This document shows, in pieces, positions 8,495 to 16,695 of a stretch of 64,000 nt of DNA. The notes below the pieces were generated by a model that saw only the letters and a program-made list of their open reading frames with translations, was not told the origin of the DNA and did no database searches. Positions within the stretch are counted from its first letter, which is position 1. Each line of letters starts with the position of its first letter. Source of the DNA: JAGOCV01 sp049445855 (GTDB lineage: Bacteria > Pseudomonadota > Gammaproteobacteria > Burkholderiales > Burkholderiaceae_C); the NCBI RefSeq assembly GCF_049445855.1, contig NZ_JBMSDV010000002.1, positions 620,001-684,000 of the forward strand, read 5' to 3'. A program made the translations under genes and the position numbers.

Positions 8495-9472
8495 ATGACC
8501 GATATCCGCAGAAGGCGGCTGGTCGCCGGCCTGGGCGCGTTGCCCGTGCTGGCTGCCGCACCCGCAATCGTCCGCGCGCAGGCGCGCACCCTGACCATCT
8601 TCCTGACCGTGCCCCCCGGAACCTCCTCCGACATCCTGGCGCGCCTCGTGGGCGAGCACCTGCGGGTGAAGCTCAACCGCCCGGTGGTGGTCGAGTCGAA
8701 GTCCGGCGGCGGCGGTGTGGTGGCCGTCCAGCACATCAAGCAACTGGAGGCCGACGGCAATTCGCTGCTGCTGGCGCCGACCTCGGCCATTTCCCTGTTG
8801 CCGCTCTTTTCCACCAAGGCGCCGTTCGACTACGAGAAGGATCTGGTGGCCGTGTGCGAAGGCGCTTCCGCGCCGCACGGCATCACCGTGAATGCGTCCA
8901 CCGGCATCAACACCTTCGCGGAATACGTGGAGTGGATCCGCAAGAACCCGGACAAGGGCTCCGTCGGTACGCCCAGCCCGGCTGGCCTGGCGTCGCTGCT
9001 CGTCCACCAGATCCGCAAGACCTCCAACATCGACCTGCAGGTCGTGCCGTACCGTGGCGGCCAGCCGCTGCTGACCGACCTGCTCGGCGGCCAGGTGCCG
9101 GCCAGCGCGTCCATCGTGCCCGACTACCTGAACGACCATCGCGCGGGCAAGCTGCGGATCCTCGCGCATGCGAGCGACAAGCGTTCGCGCCTCGCGCCAG
9201 ACCTGCCGACGTTCGCCGAGCTCGGCTACCCGTCGTTCCAGGCCGTCACCTCGTTCGGCTTCTTCGGGAAGGCCGGTATTCCGCAACCGATGGTCAACGA
9301 ATACGCTGCGGCCATCACCGACGCGCTGGCCCAGCCCGCCATCGTCGAGCGCCTGAACAGGCTCGGCCTCGAACCGGTGGGCGGCACGTCGCCCGACCTC
9401 GCCCGCAAGGTGATGGCCGACCGCACGCGCTGGACGCCGCTGATCCGCGAGACCGGCATGCGCATCGACTGA
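8495..9472 (+). CDS. Bug/TctC-family tripartite tricarboxylate transporter substrate-binding protein
   Basis: A 325-residue periplasmic binding protein of the Bug family. It starts MTDIRRRRLVAGLGALPVLA, an Arg-rich signal peptide cleaved near IVRAQA. The core VPPGTSSDILARLVGEHL, the LLAPTSAIS block and VPYRGGQPLLTDLLGGQVPA are characteristic. The ribosome site AGGAGA is well placed. It is the first gene of the plus-strand LysR-linked operon and is closely similar, block by block, to the protein at 16696-17670. No TctA/TctB membrane genes are visible in the window, so it may deliver ligand to a transporter encoded elsewhere or act as a sensor protein. Confidence 0.93.
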   Translation: MTDIRRRRLVAGLGALPVLAAAPAIVRAQARTLTIFLTVPPGTSSDILARLVGEHLRVKLNRPVVVESKSGGGGVVAVQHIKQLEADGNSLLLAPTSAISLLPLFSTKAPFDYEKDLVAVCEGASAPHGITVNASTGINTFAEYVEWIRKNPDKGSVGTPSPAGLASLLVHQIRKTSNIDLQVVPYRGGQPLLTDLLGGQVPASASIVPDYLNDHRAGKLRILAHASDKRSRLAPDLPTFAELGYPSFQAVTSFGFFGKAGIPQPMVNEYAAAITDALAQPAIVERLNRLGLEPVGGTSPDLARKVMADRTRWTPLIRETGMRID

Positions 9473-9510
9473 ACAACGAAGACAAGACGAAGACAAAAGG
9501 AAGTACGCAG

Positions 9511-10626
9511 ATGACCACCACCACCGCCGAACCGCAAGCCGTCGATGCCTCGCGCATCACGGCCATCGGGCTCACGCACGCGCAGAAGAACGGCATGCAG
9601 TACCGCCGTGTGGGCCGATCGGGCCTGTCGGTCTCGGCCATCGGCATCGGCTGCTATCCCTTCGGGGATTTCGTCGATGCCGCCAAGGCCGCGTCGGTGG
9701 TGGACAGCGCCTTGAGCGTCGGCGTGAACTATTTCGACACGGCCAACAGCTACGGCATCGGCAAGTCGGAAGAGTGCCTGGGCGCTGCGCTGCAGGGAAA
9801 GCGCAGCCAGGCAGTCATCGCCACCAAGTTCGGCAACCGCGTGGGCGACGGCCCGAACGACATCGGCACGTCGCGCATGGCCGTCATCAACGCCTGCGAG
9901 GCCAGCCTGCGCCGCCTGCGCACCGACTACATCGACCTCTACCAGATCCACTGGCCCGACCGCGCCACGCCGATCGAGGAGACGCTGCGCGCGCTGGACG
10001 ACCTGGTCCGCGCCGGCAAGGTGCGCTACCTCGGCGTGTCCAACTTCTTCGAGTGGGAAATCTGCGAGGCGATCTGGACGGCGGAAAAGCACAGCCTGCA
10101 TTCCATCGTGTCGGCGCAGGACTTCTACAACCTGCTGTACCGCGACCTCGAAAAGCGTATGGAGCCGTTCTGCGTGAAGTACGGCGTGGGCATGAACTCG
10201 TACTTCCCGCTGGCTGGCGGGCTGCTCACCGGCGCCGTGAATCGCGAGAACCCGCTGCCCAAGGGCACGCGGGCCGAAGTCAGCCCGTCCACCCTGAGCT
10301 GGCAGAGCGAACGCAACTGGCGTGTGCAGGAGCAACTGGCGAAGTTCGCGCAGGAGCGCGGCTGGTCGCTGCCGCAGATGTCGCTGGCCTGGCTGCTGTC
10401 GCGCCCGGCCATGGCCACCACGATCTGCGGCGCCGACAAGCCCGAGCACGTGATGGCGAACATCAAGGCGCTGGACATCCACTTCAGCGCCGAAGACCTG
10501 CGCGAGATCGACCGCATCACGCTGGCCGACGAAGACCGCACCGTGGCGCCCGTGTACCGCACGCTGCGGCCCGAGAAGGTGCACGAATTCGAAGCCATGG
10601 AGCGCGTGCGCGCCCGGGCCCGATGA
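9511..10626 (+). CDS. aldo/keto reductase
   Basis: A 371-residue NAD(P)H-dependent aldo/keto reductase with the TIM-barrel signatures. After an N-terminal extension of about 35 residues come MQYRRVGRSGLSVSAIGIGC, then VGVNYFDTANSYG with the catalytic Asp and Tyr, ATKFGNRVG with the catalytic Lys, and YIDLYQIHWPD with the His. The cofactor loop near ATTICGADKPEHV is also recognisable. The start at 9511 lies 38 nt after the Bug gene. Nothing fixes the substrate, but it belongs to the same LysR-linked operon and probably reduces or oxidises a pathway carbonyl. Confidence 0.92.
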   Translation: MTTTTAEPQAVDASRITAIGLTHAQKNGMQYRRVGRSGLSVSAIGIGCYPFGDFVDAAKAASVVDSALSVGVNYFDTANSYGIGKSEECLGAALQGKRSQAVIATKFGNRVGDGPNDIGTSRMAVINACEASLRRLRTDYIDLYQIHWPDRATPIEETLRALDDLVRAGKVRYLGVSNFFEWEICEAIWTAEKHSLHSIVSAQDFYNLLYRDLEKRMEPFCVKYGVGMNSYFPLAGGLLTGAVNRENPLPKGTRAEVSPSTLSWQSERNWRVQEQLAKFAQERGWSLPQMSLAWLLSRPAMATTICGADKPEHVMANIKALDIHFSAEDLREIDRITLADEDRTVAPVYRTLRPEKVHEFEAMERVRARAR

Positions 10627-10648
10627 ACCCATGATCGCAGGAGAAGAG

Positions 10649-11323
10649 ATGGGCTGGATCGGGTTGAAGGCGCAGGACGGGCAGGCCCTCAGGGCCTGGG
10701 AGGCCAAGGCTGAAGGAAAGCCGCAGGGCGCCCTCGTCGTGTTGCAGGAAATCTTCGGGGTCAACGCGCACATCCGCGCGCTGTGCGACCGCTATGCCGC
10801 GCATGGCTGGCATGCGCTTGCGCCGTCGCTGTTCGACCGCGCGGGCGGGCCTTCTGCGGGCCTGGGCTATCAAGCGGGCGACATGGCGCAGGGCCGTGCG
10901 CTCAAGGGCCGGTTGACGGACGAGCAGGCGTTGCTCGACGTCAACGCCGCCGTCGACCACGCAAGCGCGACCGACCTGCCGGTCGCCGTCATCGGCTTCT
11001 GCTGGGGCGGCACGCTGGCGTGGCTGTCGGCCTGCCGCAACCCGAAGCTCACTGCTGCCGTGGCCTACTACGGCACCAACATCGCGGGCTACCGCACCGA
11101 GACGCCGCGCGTGCCTGTGCTGCTGCATTTCGGCGAGCACGATACGCACATCCCGCAAGCCGATGTGCAGGCCATCGCCGACGCGCAACCGCAGGTGCGC
11201 ATCCACCGCTACGACGCAGGGCACGGCTTCAACTGCGACGAGCGCCCCGCATTCCACGCATCCAGCGCCGCGCTGGCTGCCGACCGGACCTTTGCATTCC
11301 TGAAGGAACATCTTTCATGCTGA
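10649..11323 (+). CDS. dienelactone hydrolase family protein
   Basis: A 224-residue alpha/beta hydrolase of the DLH type. The catalytic Cys is in GFCWGG, Asp in FGEHDTHIP and His in YDAGHGFNCD, the Cys-His-Asp triad of dienelactone hydrolases. The early VLQEIFGVNAHIR, holding the conserved Glu that primes the Cys, is present. The ATG at 10649 is preferred because AGGAGA precedes it; an in-frame ATG at 10631 would add six residues. It overlaps the start of the next gene by 7 nt. It probably opens a lactone or cleaves an ester in this operon's pathway, by inference. Confidence 0.91.
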   Translation: MGWIGLKAQDGQALRAWEAKAEGKPQGALVVLQEIFGVNAHIRALCDRYAAHGWHALAPSLFDRAGGPSAGLGYQAGDMAQGRALKGRLTDEQALLDVNAAVDHASATDLPVAVIGFCWGGTLAWLSACRNPKLTAAVAYYGTNIAGYRTETPRVPVLLHFGEHDTHIPQADVQAIADAQPQVRIHRYDAGHGFNCDERPAFHASSAALAADRTFAFLKEHLSC

Positions 11324-12984
11324 CCACCGTCAAGACCCCCACGCTGCTGACCGTGCACAACCCCGTGGGCTACCCGCCCATGATCAAGCGCAAGCAGCCC
11401 GCGCCGCGCCTGTCCAGCCTGGACGGCAAGACCATCTACCTGATCGACAGCAAGTTCGACGACTCCGTGGAACTGCTCAAGCAGGTGCAGGCCTGGTTCG
11501 CCGCGAAGATGCCCGGCGTGAACGTCGTGCTGCGCCAGATGTCCAGCTACTACGGCAAGGACGACCCGGTGCTGTGGAGCGAGATCCGCGACAAGGGCCA
11601 CGCCGCCATCATCGGCGTGGGCCATTGCAGCACCTGCTCGCCCGCCGTGGCCACGCACGCGATCACGCTCGAAGCGCAGTACGGCGTGCCGACCGTGGCC
11701 ATCTACACCGACATGTTCGTGAAGATTGCGGAGTCGGTGTCGCGCATGGGCGGGCTGCCGCAGTCACCCAAGGTGTTCGTGCCGCAGCCTGTCATGGGCA
11801 AGAGCGAGGCTGAGCTGAAGGCGTATGTGGAGGGCAACGACCCGCATACCGGCCGCCCGGTCATGCAGGAAATCATCGAAGGCCTCACGCAAGGCCTGGC
11901 CGCCGGTCTGGCAGGTGACGAGCCGTACGCGCGCACCACGCCGCGCCTGCTCGACCCGGACACCGAAGACAACCTGCGCGCCGAGTTCGAGAAGAACGGC
12001 TGGACCGACTTCATGCCCATCGTGCTGCCGACCGAAGAGCGTGTGGCCGCGATGCTGGCCGGCACCAGCCGCAAGCCGGACGAGATCGTCGGCCGCATGC
12101 AGCCCACGGCCAACCGTGGCCTGTGGGAATACACGGTGGAGAAGGTCGCGGTGAACGCGGTAATGGCGGGTGCGAAGCCGGAGTACTTCCCCGTCATCCT
12201 GGCGCTCGCGTCCACCGGCGTGTCGGCACGCGGCAGCACGTCGAGCTCTGCCTCGGTGATGAGCGTGGTGAACGGCCCCATCCGCAAGGAAATCGGCATG
12301 AACTGCGGTATCGGCGCCATGGGCCCGTACAACCAGGCCAACGCCACCATCGGCCGCGCCTACGGGCTGCTCTCGCAGAACCTGCAGGGCGGCTCGGTGC
12401 CGGGCGAGACCTTCATGGGCTCGCTGGGCAACAACTACACCTACAACGGCATCACGTTCGCCGAGAACGAAGAGCGCAGCCCATGGGAGCCGCTGCACGT
12501 GCAGAAGGGCTTTGCCAAAGACAAGAGCACGGTCACCGTGTTCCACGGCTGCCGCTCCACCACCTTCAGCCTGGGCCTGCGCAAGGAGTACTGGCGCGAG
12601 CACGTGAAGGACATGCTGCTGGGCACCGACAGCATCACCGGCCCGGTGCTGCTGCTGGACCCGATCACCGCGCAGCAGTTCATCGACCGGGGCGGCTTCG
12701 ACACGAAAGAGAAGCTCATCCAGTGGGTGCACGAAACGGCCGAGATGCCGGCGGGCCGCTACTGGGACCTGCAGCTCGTGCAGAACTATGTTTATTCGAA
12801 GGCGACGTTCGGCGAGTCCGAATCGCCGAAGGCGCGCTACGTGGGCGTGCCGGACGATTCGCCGGTGCGCGTGTTCGAGCTCAAGGACATCCACGTGGTG
12901 GTGGTGGGCGGCGAGGCGAACGGGTACTGGCAGATCATGGGTGCGCTGCACCGCGCCACGGTGTCGGTGGACGACTGGCGCTGA
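11317..12984 (+). CDS. large UGSC-type (Cys version of selenoprotein family) putative thiol redox protein
   Basis: A 555-residue protein with no signal peptide. Residues about 25-170 form an alpha/beta domain with GVGHCSTCSPAVATHAITLE followed by YGVPTVAIYTDMF. The Cys-Ser-Thr-Cys aligns with the U/C-G-S-C motif of UGSC (seleno)proteins, here with Cys in place of selenocysteine and no in-frame TGA. Residues about 210-555 form a second large domain with ALASTGVSARGSTSSSASVM, MNCGIGAMGPYN and VFHGCRSTTFSLG, containing two further conserved-looking Cys. It overlaps the hydrolase gene by 7 nt and precedes a thioredoxin-reductase-like flavoprotein. The UGSC link is from motif recall; the reaction is unknown. 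Confidence 0.7.
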   Translation: MLTTVKTPTLLTVHNPVGYPPMIKRKQPAPRLSSLDGKTIYLIDSKFDDSVELLKQVQAWFAAKMPGVNVVLRQMSSYYGKDDPVLWSEIRDKGHAAIIGVGHCSTCSPAVATHAITLEAQYGVPTVAIYTDMFVKIAESVSRMGGLPQSPKVFVPQPVMGKSEAELKAYVEGNDPHTGRPVMQEIIEGLTQGLAAGLAGDEPYARTTPRLLDPDTEDNLRAEFEKNGWTDFMPIVLPTEERVAAMLAGTSRKPDEIVGRMQPTANRGLWEYTVEKVAVNAVMAGAKPEYFPVILALASTGVSARGSTSSSASVMSVVNGPIRKEIGMNCGIGAMGPYNQANATIGRAYGLLSQNLQGGSVPGETFMGSLGNNYTYNGITFAENEERSPWEPLHVQKGFAKDKSTVTVFHGCRSTTFSLGLRKEYWREHVKDMLLGTDSITGPVLLLDPITAQQFIDRGGFDTKEKLIQWVHETAEMPAGRYWDLQLVQNYVYSKATFGESESPKARYVGVPDDSPVRVFELKDIHVVVVGGEANGYWQIMGALHRATVSVDDWR

Positions 12985-13020
12985 TGGCGGGCATAGGCAG
13001 AACAGGACGGGAGTCGGTGC

Positions 13021-13968
13021 ATGCGTGAAGTGGATGTGGCAGTCATCGGCGCGGGCGTCGCAGGCCTCACGGCAGCGGCGGCGGCCGCGCGTGCGGGCCT
13101 GCAGGTGCTGGTGATCGAGCGCATGGGTGCGGGCGGGCAGGTGATGACGGTGGAGAAGATCGGCAACCACCCGGCCTACCCGGGCGGGATCTCCGGTTTC
13201 GAACTCGGCCCTGCGCTGCAGGAGGCGGCGGAGGACGCGGGCGTCGAGTTCATGCTCGACACGGTCGAGCGGCTGGAGGTGTCACTGGACGGGCGGCACG
13301 TGGTGCACGGGGAGGGCGATGCGGTCGCCGCGCGTGCCGTGCTCGTGGCTGCGGGTTCGAAGCGCCGCGCGCTCGACGTGCCGGGCGAGGCCGCGCTCGA
13401 AGGGCGGGGCGTGTCGCACTGCGCGAGTTGTGACGGCCCGCTGTTCCGTGACGAGGTGGTCTGTGTGGCGGGCGGCGGAGATTCCGCCGTGAGCGAAGCG
13501 GCACTGCTCGCGCGCCATGTGCGTGAAGTCGTACTGGCTTTCCCCGCCGAAACGCCGCACGCACAGCCTTACCTCATGAACGAGCTGGCCGCTCTGCCCA
13601 ACGTGAAGCTGTTGCCCAAGGCGACGATCACGGCCGTCGAAGGCGACAACATGGTCAAGGCCGTGCGCCTGCGCACAGACGCAGGCGAGCAATCCGTCGA
13701 AGCGGCGGGTGTCTTCGTCTACGCGGGCCTCTCGCCGGCGACCGACTTCCTGCAGGGCGCATTGGCGCTCGATGCCGAGGGCCGCATCCGCACCGACGCA
13801 TCGCGCGCCACCAGCGTGCCGGGCATCTTTGCCGCAGGCGACATCCGCTCGGGCATGGATTACACACTGGCCGTCGTCGCGGCCGATGGCGAAGCGGCGG
13901 CGCTGGCCATCCACAAATACATCGGAGACAAGGAGACGAAACATGCAGAACTGGAGCCAGGGACGTAG
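13021..13968 (+). CDS. thioredoxin reductase-like FAD-dependent disulfide oxidoreductase
   Basis: A 315-residue low-molecular-weight TrxR-type flavoprotein. It shows the N-terminal FAD motif DVAVIGAGVAGLTAAAAAAR, the redox-active CASC (SHCASCDGPL), the NAD(P)-binding segment VVCVAGGGDSAVSEAA and the C-terminal FAD motif GIFAAGDIRSG. GGGDSAVSEA keeps the GGGxSAxE shape of TrxR. It lies 36 nt after the UGSC-type gene, so it probably re-reduces that protein's Cys-Ser-Thr-Cys centre rather than thioredoxin, which is inference from position. Its 3' end overlaps the next gene by 26 nt. Confidence 0.88.
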   Translation: MREVDVAVIGAGVAGLTAAAAAARAGLQVLVIERMGAGGQVMTVEKIGNHPAYPGGISGFELGPALQEAAEDAGVEFMLDTVERLEVSLDGRHVVHGEGDAVAARAVLVAAGSKRRALDVPGEAALEGRGVSHCASCDGPLFRDEVVCVAGGGDSAVSEAALLARHVREVVLAFPAETPHAQPYLMNELAALPNVKLLPKATITAVEGDNMVKAVRLRTDAGEQSVEAAGVFVYAGLSPATDFLQGALALDAEGRIRTDASRATSVPGIFAAGDIRSGMDYTLAVVAADGEAAALAIHKYIGDKETKHAELEPGT

Positions 13969-14953
13969 GTCATTCCTCGCGTCATCCATCGGGGCGCTGG
14001 CCTCGTTCACCGCGTTGCCGCTGCTGCCAGCGGCGGCGCGTGCCGCGACATTCCCCGTGCCCAACAAGCCGGTGAAGCTCATCGTCGGCTACCCGGCTGG
14101 CGGTGGCACGGATGTGCAGGCGCGCATCCTCGCGCAGTTCCTCGCGCCGCTGCTCGGCACCACGGTCATCGTGGAGAACAGGCCCGGTGCGGGCACCATG
14201 ATCGCCGGCACCGAAGTGGCGAAGGCCGAGCCCGACGGCCACACGCTGATGTACACGCCGGCCTCCACGCTGGCGCAACTGCCGCACACCATGCTGGCAC
14301 TCAAGTTCGACCCGTTCAAGGACTTCACGCCCGTTGCGCAATGCGCGCTCGGCCCGACGGTGCTGGTGCTGCACAAGTCCATTCCCGCCACCAACGTGAA
14401 GGAGCTGGCGGCCTATGCCAAGGCGCATCCCGGTGAACTGAACTACGTGTCGCAGGGCATCGGAACCTCGGCGCATGTGTTCGGCCAGATGCTGGCGAAG
14501 CAGGCGGGCATCGAGATGGTCCACGTGCCTTACAAGGGCGCGAACGATGTCGCGAAAGACTTCGTCGCAGGCCGTGTGCATCTGCAGTTCGCATCGTCGT
14601 CCGGCGCTGCCGCGCTCATGAAGTCGGGCCAGGTGCGCCTGCTCGGCGTCGTTGCGCCCAGGCGCAGTGAGTTGTTCCCTGACCTGCCCACCATGTCGGA
14701 ACTGGGCGTCGAAGGCATGGACCTGGACACGTCGCTCGGAATCATCGGCCCCGCCGGCATGCCGGCTGCGACGGTGGCGCGCATCGGCGAAGCGACGCGC
14801 ACCGTGATGGCCATGCCCAAGGTGAAGGAAGATTTCCGCAACGGCGGCGTTGAAGTGCAATGGGCCGATTCACAGGACTTTGCGAAGACCATCCGCGAGG
14901 CCCATCAGGGCTGGGGCCGCATGCTTGCCGCCGTCGGGTTCCAGAAGCAGTGA
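13943..14953 (+). CDS. Bug/TctC-family substrate-binding protein
   Basis: A 336-residue periplasmic protein starting MQNWSQGRRSFLASSIGALA, with a signal ending near PAAARAATF. The core contains KLIVGYPAGGGTDVQARILA and VIVENRPGAGTMIAGTEVAK, both family signatures, and MVHVPYKGANDVAKDFVAG. The ATG is inside the end of the flavoprotein gene, with AAGGAG upstream. It is clearly a different subgroup from the closely related pair at 8495 and 16696. It is the last gene of the plus-strand operon and converges on the aconitase X operon 24 bp away. Confidence 0.92.
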   Translation: MQNWSQGRRSFLASSIGALASFTALPLLPAAARAATFPVPNKPVKLIVGYPAGGGTDVQARILAQFLAPLLGTTVIVENRPGAGTMIAGTEVAKAEPDGHTLMYTPASTLAQLPHTMLALKFDPFKDFTPVAQCALGPTVLVLHKSIPATNVKELAAYAKAHPGELNYVSQGIGTSAHVFGQMLAKQAGIEMVHVPYKGANDVAKDFVAGRVHLQFASSSGAAALMKSGQVRLLGVVAPRRSELFPDLPTMSELGVEGMDLDTSLGIIGPAGMPAATVARIGEATRTVMAMPKVKEDFRNGGVEVQWADSQDFAKTIREAHQGWGRMLAAVGFQKQ

Positions 14954-14977
14954 CGTGAACCTGGGTGTGTCGCGTCT

Positions 14978-15391
14978 TCAGGGCGCGGCGCGTTGCACGA
15001 TCTCCACGGTGCCGGCGTCCGCATCGACACGCACCCAGTCACCCGTCTTGATGCATTCGAGCGGGTCGGCGTCGAAGTCCGTCATGGCGGGCGCGTGCGT
15101 GACCACCGCACCCAGCGCCATCTTGGCGTTGATCTCGTTGAACAGCATGGCAGCCGGTGCCTTGCCCATCAGCCGCACGGTGTGGAAGATGCTCGACCAG
15201 CCTGAAGAGCCCTTCGCCCCCGGGAACACGAGCACCTTGCCCGCGAAGCTCTGGCCGCGCAACTCGTGCCGCACCTCGACGATGGTGCCGGTGCGCGGGT
15301 CCACGCCGCCCCAGCCTGAAATCCAGTCGCGTGTGACGAGCGCTTCGCCTTCGGCGCAACCGCCGACCACGCGCCGTCCCTTGAGGATCAT
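14978..15391 (-). CDS. aconitase X swivel-domain subunit (DUF126)
   Basis: A 137-residue small subunit. The MILKGRRVVGGCAEGEALVT opening, the LVFPGAKGSSGWSS core and the MALGAVVTHAPAMTDFD end are typical of the DUF126 swivel domain that completes the aconitase X active site. The conserved Ser of GSSGWSS is expected to contact substrate. Its start overlaps the large-subunit stop as ATGA, so the two are translationally coupled. Known AcnX enzymes dehydrate cis-3-hydroxy-L-proline or phosphomevalonate; the reaction here is not determined. Confidence 0.9.
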   Translation of the reverse strand: MILKGRRVVGGCAEGEALVTRDWISGWGGVDPRTGTIVEVRHELRGQSFAGKVLVFPGAKGSSGWSSIFHTVRLMGKAPAAMLFNEINAKMALGAVVTHAPAMTDFDADPLECIKTGDWVRVDADAGTVEIVQRAAP

Positions 15392-16680
15392 TGCAATCCT
15401 CCCGTCCATCGGCCGGTGCAGGCGGCTTCGATGCATTGCGCTGTCGTGCCGAACCAGGCCTCCACGCCCAGCATGGCGGGCAGGTAGTGCGCCTGCTTGG
15501 CCGAGTCGACCGCGGCCGCACGCGTGCCCGGCGGCACCGATTTGCTGACGGACGAACACGTGTCCGTCATCAGCACGCCGCCAGCGGCTTCGATGATTTT
15601 CGTGTAGCCATTCATGTCGGCCAGCGCCTTGATGGCATGCGGCGTGAAGATCCACAGCCTGCAGTTCTCATGCACCTTGCGGCCTTCGAGCAGCACGCTC
15701 GCTTCCCACAACTGCTCCAGCGAATAGTGCGGGCAGCCCAGCATGACGAACTGGATGTCGCGTTCCTTGCCGAAGGCGTTGATCTTCTCGTAGGTGGCCA
15801 GGCGTTCGGCCTCGCCATAGCGGATCACCTCGACCGGCTTCTTCTGACCGAGCGCCTGTTCCACCGTCATCGCGTCGGGCGTGACACCGGCGATGTGATA
15901 CAGCTCCACGCCGCCCGACGACGAAGCCGCCGCGCCGAAATGCTTGAGGCGCGGCAGGTTGGGCACGCGCGACAGGCCGCGCTTCGACGAGATGACGGGC
16001 ACGCGGTCCTGCACAGTCTCGCCGACGAAGTAGCCGAGCAGGCCCCAGTCTTCCGTCGTTGCCACGTCCACGTCGAGTTCGACGAGGTGCGTGGCGAAGC
16101 GGTTCTCCGGCAGGTGGTAGCCCCAGTAGGGAATGCGTGCGGTGATGGCCGCAGCGAACGTGCTCTCGCGCCCCTCGGTGTTGGTGCGCGCGCCGAGCAC
16201 CGAGTTGCAATAGATGACGGCCGACGACTCCATCCACGCGCAATGCTCGCCGCGCGTGGGCACGTTGCCCACCTGGTAGGGCGTGCAGGTGTTCATGAGT
16301 TGCGCGCCCAGCTTCGCCGCATGCACTTCGCTCTTGCGATAGAACTGCATGCTTTGCTCATCGGCGCCGGTGAGCTCGGGGTGGTTCGTGTCGAAGCCCA
16401 GTTGCAGGTGATGCGTGGCCGCGCGGAAGCGCGGAATCTCCACCGCCTCGCTGCTGTCCAGGCCGAACTCCGACAGCGCTGCGTCCATGCCGCCCTTGCG
16501 CTCCGCAAAGCTGCGCTGCACCGGCATGGACATGGTGATCATGCCGCACACATTGCGCGTCTCGACGAGGCGCTCGGCGTCCAGCGCCTCGCCGTAACGG
16601 ATGAGCAGGTCCATGGCCTTCTGCACGCCCGGGCCGTCGCGCCCGTCGGCCATGGCCTTTTCTTCGTCGGTGAGCTTCAT
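15388..16680 (-). CDS. aconitase X catalytic subunit (DUF521)
   Basis: A 430-residue catalytic subunit of the AcnX type. Three conserved-looking Cys suited to an iron-sulfur cluster occur in MNTCTPYQVG, VMLGCPHYSLEQL and LMTDTCSSVS. The N-terminal MKLTDEEKAMADGRDGPGVQ and the WMESSAVIYCNSVLGARTN block match the family. It starts 15 nt after the Bug gene and ends in an ATGA overlap with the swivel subunit. It is probably a hydro-lyase acting on the compound sensed by the LysR regulator. Bacterial two-subunit AcnX includes cis-3-hydroxyproline dehydratases, but no proline-pathway partner is nearby, so I do not assign that. Confidence 0.9.
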   Translation of the reverse strand: MKLTDEEKAMADGRDGPGVQKAMDLLIRYGEALDAERLVETRNVCGMITMSMPVQRSFAERKGGMDAALSEFGLDSSEAVEIPRFRAATHHLQLGFDTNHPELTGADEQSMQFYRKSEVHAAKLGAQLMNTCTPYQVGNVPTRGEHCAWMESSAVIYCNSVLGARTNTEGRESTFAAAITARIPYWGYHLPENRFATHLVELDVDVATTEDWGLLGYFVGETVQDRVPVISSKRGLSRVPNLPRLKHFGAAASSSGGVELYHIAGVTPDAMTVEQALGQKKPVEVIRYGEAERLATYEKINAFGKERDIQFVMLGCPHYSLEQLWEASVLLEGRKVHENCRLWIFTPHAIKALADMNGYTKIIEAAGGVLMTDTCSSVSKSVPPGTRAAAVDSAKQAHYLPAMLGVEAWFGTTAQCIEAACTGRWTGGLQ

Positions 16681-16695
16681 GCGTGCAGCGGCGGA

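Noticed and set aside
11626..11700. Possible selenocysteine in the UGSC-like protein
   Set aside because: The position is an ordinary Cys codon and no in-frame TGA interrupts the gene, so no recoding is needed.
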